42,890 nucleotides of DNA from Planctomycetaceae bacterium (GCA_021732995.1 JAKFWA010000100.1:1-42890), one strand, 5' to 3'; numbered from the stretch's first letter, positions 1-8,329 are shown. The notes: generated by a model from the letters alone, not told the origin. Numbers and translations: made by a program.

Positions 1-671
1 ACATGGCAAGACGACTGAGCTTCATGGAAAGACTCCTTACAGGGCGCGACGAACGACTGGCTGTTCGCCACAGATGTGTTTTGTGGGAGGGGTGGGAGGT
101 AGTGCTGTGCTGAAACGGAATGGACAGAACAGAGACGGCCCGAAGCGGACAGGAAGGGTGCGTGAGACGGTGCTGAATTGCGCGGAACAGCAACGCATCA
201 AGCGGTGCCGGATTGAGAAGCCGGCGAGGCGGGAGACATTGGACAGGCTGAATTGAGGGGACGCGTCGTTGCTCGCAAGAGCGTTGATCGCGGGGCGGAG
301 TCTATTCAGGCCCCGAATACGGTCAATGTGCACTTGAGGACACATTCACCCAGGCTCGCGGTTTTGTGAACTTTACAACGGTTCGAGCGTCTAACGCTTG
401 TAATTTCTGCAATCGACGCCGTCCGGGCGTCGACCGTCTGCAAATTTTCCAAAATGAGCATGAGTCCGCCGTGGTACTTCATCTTGTAGGCAGTCGCAAT
501 CTTCTCACTAGATATTGTGGACTCAAAGGCGAAGCGAGCGCATCACGCCCCATCCATTTCCGAGCGAGGGAAAATTGGAATCGTGTTTGCTTAGTACCAC
601 TCCTTAGCTTGCTACTTCGTAAGCCGCATGGGCAAGGCTGCCTGTGAACCAGATTCAAGGACGACTTCTTT
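1..671. other. Intergenic stretch, no supported gene
   Basis: Short open frames exist on both strands, but none has a convincing start, a ribosome site or a protein-like composition. The only structure I see is a perfect 8-bp stem with a 5-nt loop at 413-433 (arms TCGACGCC and GGCGTCGA), preceded by a small palindrome at 386-398 (AGCGT-cta-ACGCT). Neither has a T-tract, so they are not obvious terminators. The end of a gene lying left of the window could reach the first bases, but I cannot show it. Confidence 0.5.
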
Positions 672-1946
672 ATGCCATTGAGCCTAAAGTTACTGGTCTT
701 GTTTTCCGCTCTCGCTTCGATGGGAGCCAAACATGTGACTCCCAATTTTGTCGTCGAAGCTCCAACGGCCGAACTCGCTCAGAAGGTCGCCGTAACCGCT
801 GAATATCATCGTGAGCAACTGGCCATTGCCTGGCTGGGCAAAGCGATGCAGCCATGGGCGAATCGTTGCGTCGTCACGGTCGATGCGGGACCGAATAAAG
901 GTGCCGGTGGTCGCACGAAGTTCAAGTTCGATCAGGGCGAAGTCTACGGCTGGGACATGCACGTGCAGGGTTCCGTCGAACGCATCCTGGACTCCGTCAT
1001 TCCGCATGAAGTCAATCATACGATTCTGGCCTGCCACTTCCGCCGCCCTTTGCCCCGTTGGGCAGATGAAGGTGCGGCATCGCTGATCGAACATGATTCA
1101 GAGAAGCAGAAACAGCAGGATCTCATCAACAAGCTCGTGTCTGAAGGCCGCCGCATTCCTCTGCGTGTCCTCTTTGATATGGCGGAATATCCGCACGACA
1201 TGAACGACACTTTGGCCTTGTATGCCGAAGGGTACTCGCTGACTCAGTTCCTGGTGCAACTCGGTGGTCGCGAGGCCTTCCTGCGATTCCTCAGCGATGC
1301 ACCTCATCGAGGTTGGGATGCGGCAGTCCGAACGTTCTACGATCGCAAAAATTTGGAATTGCTGGAGCGTGAGTGGACTGAGTGGGTCATGGCCGGCAGT
1401 CCTAGTTTGAACCTGCCTGAAGGCCAGATCTTTGCAAAGCGGGAGTCTCGTCCGGCCCCCGCGAGCGCCAACGGAGCAGTGGTTCGATCACAGAATCCGG
1501 ATGGAAACACGGTTGGTCGCGCTGCTCAGATCGAGCAGGCTCGCCAGGCTTTGAAGAACCAGCCGCTGACGGCTTCCGCGGACGAACTGGAAGCCCCGAA
1601 CCCGCGCCAGCGATCCGGCCAGACTCCGGCTCAGCCCAAGGAAGAACTCTTCGTTCCACGCCCAGGCCCGAAAGCCGCAACAGCCAAGCAGAACTCTGCT
1701 CGGAACGAAATCCGTCCGCTGGAATTGGTGCGTGTTGATGAGCACGCATCGTCGTTGCCTTTGCCTAAACGTGCTCAGCCAGCAGCTCTCCCGTCCTTGC
1801 AACTGACGGTAGACGAACCAGCTAGCTCATTGCCCTCCGCTCGCGAGATGTTTCAGGAAACCGAACTGCGAGCCTCCGACCGCCGTCCTACTCGAACCAC
1901 CGACCGCACCCGCAACTGGGCAGTCTTCCCCGCACGCACGCGATAG
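672..1946 (+). CDS. Secreted peptidase MA-like (gluzincin) zinc metalloprotease
   Basis: This 424-residue protein starts with a short hydrophobic segment (about residues 5-18), probably an export signal. Residues 112-116 read HEVNH, a match to the HExxH zinc-binding motif, and WADEG at 130-134 follows about 17 residues later, supplying the glutamate expected as third zinc ligand in gluzincin peptidases. These motifs resemble the peptidase MA family. The C-terminal 170 residues are rich in P, A, Q and R, look disordered and carry no recognisable domain. The start is ATG 672, with AAGGACG about 10 bases upstream. The gene stands alone and converges with the minus-strand hydrolase at 2044. The metal-binding prediction is firm from the motifs; substrate and true proteolytic activity are inference. 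Confidence 0.8.
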   Translation: MPLSLKLLVLFSALASMGAKHVTPNFVVEAPTAELAQKVAVTAEYHREQLAIAWLGKAMQPWANRCVVTVDAGPNKGAGGRTKFKFDQGEVYGWDMHVQGSVERILDSVIPHEVNHTILACHFRRPLPRWADEGAASLIEHDSEKQKQQDLINKLVSEGRRIPLRVLFDMAEYPHDMNDTLALYAEGYSLTQFLVQLGGREAFLRFLSDAPHRGWDAAVRTFYDRKNLELLEREWTEWVMAGSPSLNLPEGQIFAKRESRPAPASANGAVVRSQNPDGNTVGRAAQIEQARQALKNQPLTASADELEAPNPRQRSGQTPAQPKEELFVPRPGPKAATAKQNSARNEIRPLELVRVDEHASSLPLPKRAQPAALPSLQLTVDEPASSLPSAREMFQETELRASDRRPTRTTDRTRNWAVFPARTR

Positions 1947-1958
1947 AAGAAGGTAGTA

Positions 1959-1975
1959 GGCACATTCCATGTGCC
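1959..1975. repeat. Short intergenic palindrome (7-bp stem, 3-nt loop)
   Basis: Arms GGCACAT (1959-1965) and ATGTGCC (1969-1975) are perfectly complementary around TCC. A second pairing follows nearby: ACTCTC at 1979-1984 with GAGAGT at 2000-2005. Together they fill the gap between two convergent genes (stops at 1946 and 2044). It may act as a bidirectional transcription end or be one copy of a dispersed palindromic repeat; there is no clear T-tract. Confidence 0.55.
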
Positions 1976-2043
1976 GTAACTCTCAGCGGACGGCACTCGG
2001 AGAGTACATGCTGCTTTTCGGCCACCTTCTGGTGAGAGCGACT

Positions 2044-4512
2044 CTACTTCTTCTCCGGCCACTTCAAGTGCTTGTGCAGGAAGCGGTAGGTGCCCTGGCC
2101 ATTGATGGTGTGGGGACCGATGAAGAACTCAATCTCAGCATTGTCGCCGAGGCCGATCTTGTCGTAGTGCCGCTTCACCTTGGCGAACTCCCAGGCGACC
2201 CACTCATCGGGAGCAACGCCGTCATCGTGGCCGCGTTCGACCATGAACGGACGCGGCGTCATCAGGTAGCTCAGTTCGGCGTAGTTGGCGACGTGACCCA
2301 TGTTCCACTCGAAGATTTCGTACTCGCCGGTGAAGACATAGCTGTAGCCGTCTTCGTTGCTGGTGTTCTTCTTCACCCATTCGTTGTAGTCCGCCGAGCA
2401 GATCGACAGACAGTAACCGGCCTTGCCGTTACGCGGAGGCAACATGGGAGGAACTCGCACAGCGGTCTTGCCGCCGTAAGACAAGCCGTAGAACGCAAGC
2501 CGGTCCTTGTCGACGAACGGCAGCGAGGCCAGCCATTCCAGCGTGCGGTCGTGCTGCGGGATGATGTAGCTGAAGAGCGAACGCTTCATCACGTTCGACT
2601 TCCGCTGCAACGTGCGGAACAGATCTTTGCCGCGATACGGATTCTGCGGTGCATAGACGATGAAGCCGCGCTTGCAGAGTTCCGCGCTAAAGGCTTTGTA
2701 GGGCGGATAGCCAGACGAACCAGGACCGCTGATGGTGTCCATCGGCGTGCCTTCAAGTCCGTGCTGGCAGACGACGACCGGCCGCTTTTCATTCGGCTTG
2801 AGATCCTTCGGCAGCAGCAACATGCCAGATGCGATGACGTCTTCGTAGACATCGAGCACGACTTCGTAAGTATCGAAGGCGCCCTCATGGCCCTTCAGCC
2901 AATCAGCCGACTCGATCAATCGGGTCCGAGGATTGAGCGGCATCGTCGATTGCGGCAGACGGCCGATCAGTTCGTCGTAGACCCAATCGCGAACGGGTTC
3001 GACAGTCGCCGCCCACTTCTCAGGCGTTGAACGGTCCGCCTTCGCCCACTGCTTGTCGCGGACCTTGTTGCTGAGTCGCAGCAAGTTCTGCACATGCCGC
3101 TGCATCTCATCCAACTGCCGCTTCTCTCGCGCTTTCGGCTCGTTGGGAGCGATCACTCCGGGTACCAGAACCGGTGCAGGCTTCGATGCACCAACTGGTT
3201 TCAAAAAGGGTGAATCGACCGACAAAGCCTTCGCAAACGCAGTCAGTGCGCGAGGTGTCCCCGCCGGACCGTCACCTTCGCCGCTGGCGGACAGAGTGAG
3301 TTTGTCAGTCGCTTTGAGCGCATCGTAGAACCGTTTCGCGCGGTCGTGTTCGAGTCGCACGGAAGCGAGTGTCGCGGTCTCAATCTTACCCGGTGCCGCA
3401 CCCGCGCCGCGTCCTGCCTTGGGAGTCGGAGGTCCCGGAATCTCGGTCACGCCCGAGGCTTCGATGGTCAGTGCTCGCGGCGCGATCATGCCAGCGATTT
3501 CCGCGTCGCCGAATTCGGTCAGCAACCCCCACACGTTGCGATAGATCGGTTCCGCCCACACACCGTCGCGCTGCCGGAAGTAACCGCTAACGAGCGTCGA
3601 ACTGATTCGCGGATCAACGGCTGCTGCGTACATCGCGATCAAGCCGCCTTCGCCGACACCGACAACTCCCACCGGCAGATTGGCTTTCGCTCGCTCATTG
3701 CCCTGCGTGAGAATATCCACCGCCGCGAGCACCTTCTGCACTTCATAACCAATGACGTGCCGACCCATTTCAAAGGCTTGGCGATAAATGAACTCGCGAT
3801 GCGTTTGATTGGTGTAGCGGACGTAGGGGCTGCCGGAATGCTCGTCGCTGCGGCTGATGAGCATCGGGATGATGACTCCAAATCCTTCAGCGACGAGCCG
3901 CTTTGGCAACTGAGCTTGCGGAGCGACCCCGTCCGCCAGACCGCAGAACATTTCAGGAGTCCAATCGGCGTCGGGCAGCACGACGACGTGGCCTTTCAAG
4001 ACTCCGCTTGAAGGATTGAGCAGCAGCCCTTCGGCCGTCACGCCATCCAGGACGTTCCAGCGTACGGCGTGAATGGTTGCGCCATCGATGGGACCGACCA
4101 TAGAGACGGGTTCAATCGAACCCACGAGATGTGCGCGCTGCACGCCGTCGAGGAACTCGATCACATGCTTGTGCGGCTCAGTAGCAGTCACTCGCGTATC
4201 GACGGCTCCGATGTACTCAGCGAACTTGGCTCGCCGGGCTGCAATCGTTTTGTCCCAATCGGTCGCGTTCGCGCCATCCAGTTTCCAAAGTTGTTCACGC
4301 CGAGCGGGCGATGCCGCGATCTCACGCAGCGCGAACTTGTCGATACCAGCGACCATCACCTCGTCGAGCGGTTGCTTGATGGTCAGAGGCTGCGTGCCCG
4401 GCAACACCTTCTCGGCAGCAAAGACACTGCTGGCGAGCAGGCTGAGACTCAAGGACGTCACAACACCCAGCTTCGACGCGGCAAATCGACGCGCACAATG
4501 TCGCAGCAACAT
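2044..4512 (-). CDS. Secreted tandem alpha/beta hydrolase (acetylxylan esterase / dienelactone hydrolase-like)
   Basis: I start this gene at ATG 4512 (822 residues) rather than the upstream in-frame ATG 4572, because GAGGAA lies 6 bases before it and the protein then opens with a normal signal peptide (basic start, a long L/S-rich core, cleavage near SVFA-AEK). Two alpha/beta hydrolase domains follow. The C-terminal one is intact: nucleophile elbow GLSYGG with Ser678, an acid candidate in GHDDGVAPDEW and a histidine in GPHTI. The N-terminal domain keeps the fold pattern but its elbow reads GVGEGG, with Gly287 where the serine belongs, so it is probably non-catalytic. Likely a cell-envelope or periplasmic esterase for decorated polysaccharides; the substrate is inferred. 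A palindromic element and the DUF58 gene lie upstream on the same strand. Confidence 0.8.
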   Translation of the reverse strand: MLLRHCARRFAASKLGVVTSLSLSLLASSVFAAEKVLPGTQPLTIKQPLDEVMVAGIDKFALREIAASPARREQLWKLDGANATDWDKTIAARRAKFAEYIGAVDTRVTATEPHKHVIEFLDGVQRAHLVGSIEPVSMVGPIDGATIHAVRWNVLDGVTAEGLLLNPSSGVLKGHVVVLPDADWTPEMFCGLADGVAPQAQLPKRLVAEGFGVIIPMLISRSDEHSGSPYVRYTNQTHREFIYRQAFEMGRHVIGYEVQKVLAAVDILTQGNERAKANLPVGVVGVGEGGLIAMYAAAVDPRISSTLVSGYFRQRDGVWAEPIYRNVWGLLTEFGDAEIAGMIAPRALTIEASGVTEIPGPPTPKAGRGAGAAPGKIETATLASVRLEHDRAKRFYDALKATDKLTLSASGEGDGPAGTPRALTAFAKALSVDSPFLKPVGASKPAPVLVPGVIAPNEPKAREKRQLDEMQRHVQNLLRLSNKVRDKQWAKADRSTPEKWAATVEPVRDWVYDELIGRLPQSTMPLNPRTRLIESADWLKGHEGAFDTYEVVLDVYEDVIASGMLLLPKDLKPNEKRPVVVCQHGLEGTPMDTISGPGSSGYPPYKAFSAELCKRGFIVYAPQNPYRGKDLFRTLQRKSNVMKRSLFSYIIPQHDRTLEWLASLPFVDKDRLAFYGLSYGGKTAVRVPPMLPPRNGKAGYCLSICSADYNEWVKKNTSNEDGYSYVFTGEYEIFEWNMGHVANYAELSYLMTPRPFMVERGHDDGVAPDEWVAWEFAKVKRHYDKIGLGDNAEIEFFIGPHTINGQGTYRFLHKHLKWPEKK

Positions 4513-4518
4513 GAGAAG

Positions 4519-4524
4519 TTCCTC
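4519..4524 (-). promoter_or_regulatory. Ribosome binding site fixing the hydrolase start
   Basis: On the minus strand GAGGAA sits 6 bases before ATG 4512. No comparable site precedes the in-frame ATG at 4572, so this site supports the shorter start that leaves a clean signal peptide. Confidence 0.65.
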
Positions 4525-4635
4525 GAAAGCGTGATCAACGGAAGCGGTGAGCTTCCCGCAGCGCAAATCCATCGACGTTTTCTAATGGGTTCGCCCGGCG
4601 ATGAAAGGGAGCACGCGAGAATCGGCCTCATCAAT

Positions 4636-4715
4636 GGCGAGCGGGGGATGTCAATCCCCCGAGATCTTGAGCCGCAATTCGAAGCAACTCGGGGGATTGA
4701 CATCCCCCGCTCGCC
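4636..4715. repeat. Perfect 28-bp inverted repeat made of two small hairpins
   Basis: Left arm 4636-4663 and right arm 4688-4715 are exact reverse complements separated by 24 bases. Inside each arm lies a complete hairpin: GGGGGAT-GTCA-ATCCCCC at 4643-4660 and GGGGGAT-TGAC-ATCCCCC at 4691-4708. The two 4-base loops are complementary to each other. The element starts 8 bases beyond the DUF58 stop codon and precedes the hydrolase gene, so it could end or stabilise the DUF58 transcript. It has no T-tract, and its design resembles a REP/MITE-like repeat more than a plain terminator. Confidence 0.85.
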
Positions 4716-4722
4716 GAAGGCG

Positions 4723-5622
4723 CTACTTGCCACGCGTGCGGGCGTCGAGGAAGGCGCCGAGAGCCTTTTGATAGGGCTCGGATGTGCGAAGCTTGAGGTG
4801 ATCGATGCCGAGTCCGCCGCAGCGGCGCGCGAGTTCTTCGCAGAATTCGCGATACTGCTTCAGATAGAGCTTACGTAACCGGTGCGGATCGACCAGCAGG
4901 CGATGGTTCGATCGCTCGAAGTTGCGGAACTGAGTCGGATTGTGGAACGGAAACTCTTCCTCTTCCGGTGCGACGATCTGCATCAGCATCACTTCATGCC
5001 GAGCGTGACGGATGCGCTTCAAGGCCGCGAGCAGCGACTCAACCTGATCGAAGCAGTCACTCAGCACGATAACCAGGCTGCGGCGCTTGATCGTCGACAT
5101 CGCCTGCTCCATGACCTGAGCCAGGCTCGTCTCGCCGCCCGGCTTGCAGTTTTCGAGCTTGCTGGCCAGCAACTGAAAGTTGCGAGGACTCGTCGCTGGC
5201 TCGAAGCGATCACGGACTTGCGTATCAAACGCGATCATGCCAACCGCATCGCGCTGCGACAGCATCAGGTAACCGAGCGTCGCGGCCAGTTGACGGGCGA
5301 AGTCGAACTTGGACAGCGTCTTCCCCGCATAGGCCATACTGCCCGAGCAATCGACGACGAGATAGCACCGCAGGTTGGTCTCGTCTTCGTACTCCTTGAT
5401 GTAGTACTTGCCGGTCTTGCCGTAGGCCCGCCAGTCGATGTGGCGAATCTCATCGCCCGCGTAGTACTGCCGGTGCTCGACGAACTCGATGCTCGAGCCT
5501 TTATAGGGGCTCTTGTGCTGCCCGATGATGTAGCCTTCAACCAGCAGCTTGGCGACGACCTCCAGCCGCCCGAACTTCGCGAGTGCCGTCGGATCTTCCA
5601 GCGGCGGTGGTGAAGTGGGCAT
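4723..5622 (-). CDS. DUF58 domain protein with vWA-like MIDAS
   Basis: This 299-residue cytoplasmic protein carries the DUF58 signature at about 47-83 (EFVEHRQYYAGDEIRHIDWR and the following GKTGKYYIKEYEDE), then a von Willebrand A-like metal site DCSGS at 91-95. DUF58 proteins usually accompany MoxR-type AAA+ ATPases and are thought to act in chaperone-like or envelope maturation systems; no MoxR gene lies in this window, which is unusual. There is no transmembrane segment, matching the short soluble branch of the family. The ATG at 5622 is the first good start, although its ribosome site is weak. It lies 45 bases downstream of argS on the same strand and may be cotranscribed with it. Its 3' end abuts the paired-hairpin repeat. 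The family call is secure, the function is not. Confidence 0.9.
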   Translation of the reverse strand: MPTSPPPLEDPTALAKFGRLEVVAKLLVEGYIIGQHKSPYKGSSIEFVEHRQYYAGDEIRHIDWRAYGKTGKYYIKEYEDETNLRCYLVVDCSGSMAYAGKTLSKFDFARQLAATLGYLMLSQRDAVGMIAFDTQVRDRFEPATSPRNFQLLASKLENCKPGGETSLAQVMEQAMSTIKRRSLVIVLSDCFDQVESLLAALKRIRHARHEVMLMQIVAPEEEEFPFHNPTQFRNFERSNHRLLVDPHRLRKLYLKQYREFCEELARRCGGLGIDHLKLRTSEPYQKALGAFLDARTRGK

Positions 5623-5667
5623 GGATGAAGCTCTTGCGAAGAGTGACCGGAACGCGAAGCATCCGTG

Positions 5668-7605
5668 CTACATCTGCTGCGGCGCCGCGATGCCCAGCAA
5701 CGAGAGCCCTAGTGTGATGGCTCGCGAGCTCAGATCGCAAAGCAATAACCGGCTGCGGCGAATTTCCGCGTCCTCTTCCTTCAGCACCGGACTGTCCTGA
5801 TGGAAGGCTGTCGCGCGATTGGCAGTCTCGAAGAGGAACTGCGTCAGGATGCTCGGTCGCAGATCTGCGAGGGCCGCATTCAAAGCGTCTTCAAACGAGA
5901 GCAACTGCAGCAGCAACGCTCGTTCGGATGCGTTGGTGAGCACGATCTTCTGCGGTCCAGCGGCCAGTGATGCGCGGTCGATCTGCCCTTTGCGGAAAAT
6001 GCCGTGCATGCGCGCGTTGGCGTATTGAATGTAGGTCGCGGTGTCGCCACTGGTGGCGAGCATCTTGTCCCAATCGAACTTGTAGTCGCTCTCTCGATTG
6101 TGATGCAGGTCCGCGTACTTGATGCCGCCAATGCCGACCGCGTCGGCCACGGTCTGACGAGTCGTCTCATCAAGACTCGGGTTGTTTTCGGACACAATCT
6201 TGAGCGCACGGGCGACGGCTTCGTCGAGCAGGCTTTCAAGGCCGACTGTATCACCCGCTCGCGTCTTGAACGGCTTGCCGTCGTTCCCGAGCACCGTTCC
6301 AAAGCTGACGTGATGGAATTCAACGCCACTAAATCCCCAGCGTCGAGCCGTCTCGAACAGCAACTGGAAATGTTCCGACTGCCGCTTGTCGACAACGTAC
6401 AGCATCGCCTGAGTTCCGAACTGTTCGACTCGATATCGCACCGTCGCGAGGTCTGTCGTGGCGTAGGTGAAGGCTCCGTTCTTCTTCTGCACCATGAAGG
6501 GCGCTTCGTTGCCTTCAATGAACACGCACGCTGCGCCTTCGCTGTCACGAGCCATGCCTTTGGACTTCAGGCTCTCAACAACGTCCGCCAGGAACGGGTT
6601 GTAAAAACTCTCACCCAAGGTTTTGTCAAACTTGATACCGAGCTTCTCATAGACGCCTTGCAGAGCGTCGAGGCACTTCGGCATGAACTCGTCCCACAGG
6701 CGCTGATTCTCTGCATCACCCGCGTGCAGCTTCGCAGTCTCTTCCCGCGACGCCGTGACGATGTCCGGAAACTGCGCGGCCAGTTGGCTCAACGCGGGGC
6801 CCGTCTTGATCGCTTCGATTTTCTTCTGGGCGCTCGACAGGGACTCCTTGAGTTCCGTGTGCTCTTGCTGCAGTTTCTTGAGTTGCTGCTTCAGCTGCTT
6901 CGGGTCACCGCCGTCCGCTTCTGCTCGTTGAATCTTCGCCACTTGCTGTGCAAGTCGAGTTTCGAGCTTCGGTGCTTCTTCCAGTGCCTCGTGATAATCG
7001 CAGAGCTGATTCACCAGCCGATAGAGCCGCGCCAGTTCGGCGACCGGTTGAGCCTGATACGCTGCTGGATCTACAAAATTCTTGTAGCCGAAAATGATCA
7101 TGCCAAACTGGGTGCCCCAGTCGCCGATGTGATTATCTGAGACCACCTCATGACCGGCAAAGCGCAGCATGCGGTCCAGAGCGTTACCGATCACGGAGCT
7201 CCGCAGATGACCGACGTGCATCGGCTTGGCGACATTCGGCGACGAGTAGTCGATGACATACTTTCGCGCCGGCAGTTTTTGATGCCCCAGACGATCGTCA
7301 GACAGCAGGCTTGTTGCGGCCTGCTCCAGCCAGGATTGCTTCAGTCGCAAGTTGATGAAGCCCGGACCGGCGATTTCCAGCGGCTCACAGAGATCATCGA
7401 GCTGTACCTGATCCGCGACTTGCTGAGCGACCTCGCGCGGTGGCTTGCCCGCAGCCTTTGCCAAGGACATCGCGAAGTTGGCCTGGAAGTCACCGAACTT
7501 GGCATCTTGTGCCGGCTTGATCATTCCCAACGCGGCATCGACGTCTGCAGTCAGCCCGGCCAAGGCAGGCCGGAACCGATTTCGAATCTCAGTCAGAACG
7601 CTCAT
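5668..7605 (-). CDS. argS: Arginyl-tRNA synthetase
   Basis: This class I synthetase charges tRNA-Arg with arginine using ATP in the cytoplasm. Order of domains: an N-terminal additional domain (about 1-105), the catalytic core with SSPNVAKPMHVGH at 121-133 (the HIGH motif), the region GKPFKTRAGDTV replacing KMSKS as is usual for ArgRS, and a C-terminal anticodon-binding domain ending in LLGIAAPQQM. At 645 residues it is longer than the roughly 580 of E. coli. Much of the excess is a charged K/E/Q-rich segment around 205-290, inserted in the catalytic domain and likely a coiled coil. The start is ATG 7605 with only a weak purine stretch upstream. The gene sits between rsfS, upstream across a palindromic repeat, and the DUF58 gene 45 bases downstream. 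Confidence 0.97.
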   Translation of the reverse strand: MSVLTEIRNRFRPALAGLTADVDAALGMIKPAQDAKFGDFQANFAMSLAKAAGKPPREVAQQVADQVQLDDLCEPLEIAGPGFINLRLKQSWLEQAATSLLSDDRLGHQKLPARKYVIDYSSPNVAKPMHVGHLRSSVIGNALDRMLRFAGHEVVSDNHIGDWGTQFGMIIFGYKNFVDPAAYQAQPVAELARLYRLVNQLCDYHEALEEAPKLETRLAQQVAKIQRAEADGGDPKQLKQQLKKLQQEHTELKESLSSAQKKIEAIKTGPALSQLAAQFPDIVTASREETAKLHAGDAENQRLWDEFMPKCLDALQGVYEKLGIKFDKTLGESFYNPFLADVVESLKSKGMARDSEGAACVFIEGNEAPFMVQKKNGAFTYATTDLATVRYRVEQFGTQAMLYVVDKRQSEHFQLLFETARRWGFSGVEFHHVSFGTVLGNDGKPFKTRAGDTVGLESLLDEAVARALKIVSENNPSLDETTRQTVADAVGIGGIKYADLHHNRESDYKFDWDKMLATSGDTATYIQYANARMHGIFRKGQIDRASLAAGPQKIVLTNASERALLLQLLSFEDALNAALADLRPSILTQFLFETANRATAFHQDSPVLKEEDAEIRRSRLLLCDLSSRAITLGLSLLGIAAPQQM

Positions 7606-7698
7606 GCTTCAAGGATCCATACACGAATGAGCCGTGGCAATCAGTGCCGCGAAGCTTGAATCGATACCGATGTGAAGTTGCTGCCAACAAGTTGTAGG

Positions 7699-7744
7699 GC
7701 GGACAATCCTGTCCGCCAGCGTTGCCGCGGACAGGATTGTCCGC
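7699..7744. repeat. Perfect 18-bp inverted repeat made of two small hairpins
   Basis: Arms 7699-7716 and 7727-7744 are exact reverse complements separated by 10 bases. Each arm folds alone into a 7-bp stem with a 4-nt loop: GCGGACA-ATCC-TGTCCGC and GCGGACA-GGAT-TGTCCGC. The loops are complementary. It lies between the rsfS stop (7796) and the argS start (7605), both on the minus strand. The architecture equals that of the element at 4636-4715 although the sequence is unrelated. It could serve as an rsfS transcript end or processing hairpin. Confidence 0.85.
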
Positions 7745-7795
7745 TGTACACCAATAGCCGATTGATTGCGAAAGGTTCCGTGAGATCCGACCGCA

Positions 7796-8329
7796 CTAGC
7801 TTTCGAGAGTGAAAGACTCGTCTTCGTCGTCTTCAGGCACCGACGGAATTGCTGCGTGGTCATCTGCGGATTGAACCGGGCGCCCCGGCTCTTGCCAGTG
7901 CACGCGGGGAGCGTCAGCCCAGAGATCTTCCAACCGATACAGGTCGCGGCCTTCGGGCGTGAAAACGTGCAGCACGAAATCGCCGAAATCGTAGAGCAGC
8001 CAGTGCGAACCGGCTTCTTCGCCTTCGTTGCCATACAGCTTGACGCCGCGCAGTTTCATCACCCGCCGCGCTTCCTCGGCGATACCGATCATCTGGCGGT
8101 TACTGCCGGCCGTAGTGACTACAAAATAGTCGACCAGCGGTGTCAGCGAGCGCATGTCGAGCAACAGCGTGTCTTTGCCTTTGAAATCGTCAGCAATGCG
8201 AGCAACCAGGGTGGTTTGTTCCAGGATCTTGGCATCAATGTCGGCAGCAACGGCCGTGCTCTGATTAGCTTCTGCGGTAGCAATCATCTGGGATTCTTGT
8301 GGGGAACTCGGTTCAGACACTTTCACCAT
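7796..8329 (-). CDS. rsfS: Ribosomal silencing factor RsfS (Iojap family)
   Basis: RsfS binds ribosomal protein L14 (uL14) on the large subunit and blocks subunit joining when nutrients are scarce. The 177-residue protein shows the family core at about 35-140: TLLLDMRSLTPLVDYFVVTT, the following SNRQMIGIAEE, and GSHWLLYDFGDFVLHVFTPE with RDLYRLEDLWADAP. N- and C-terminal tails are longer than usual (E. coli has about 105 residues); the tail is acidic (PEDDEDESF). The start is uncertain: ATG 8329 gives the longest frame, but ATG 8287 (Met15) is possible, and neither has a clear ribosome site. It is not next to nadD, its common partner. The following minus-strand gene is argS, beyond a palindromic repeat. 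Confidence 0.93.
   Translation of the reverse strand: MVKVSEPSSPQESQMIATAEANQSTAVAADIDAKILEQTTLVARIADDFKGKDTLLLDMRSLTPLVDYFVVTTAGSNRQMIGIAEEARRVMKLRGVKLYGNEGEEAGSHWLLYDFGDFVLHVFTPEGRDLYRLEDLWADAPRVHWQEPGRPVQSADDHAAIPSVPEDDEDESFTLES

Noticed and set aside
37-345. Minus-strand frame of 102 codons at the left edge
   Set aside because: No ribosome site, no motif, and phenylalanine/proline-rich composition without pattern; not enough to call a gene.
1969-3030. Long plus-strand open frame of 353 codons opposite the hydrolase gene
   Set aside because: It lies antisense to a gene with signal peptide, ribosome site and hydrolase motifs; its own product has no domain and a repetitive V/A/R/D composition typical of antisense frames.
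6004-7140. Plus-strand open frame of 378 codons opposite argS
   Set aside because: argS is unambiguous on the minus strand; the antisense product has no recognisable motif.
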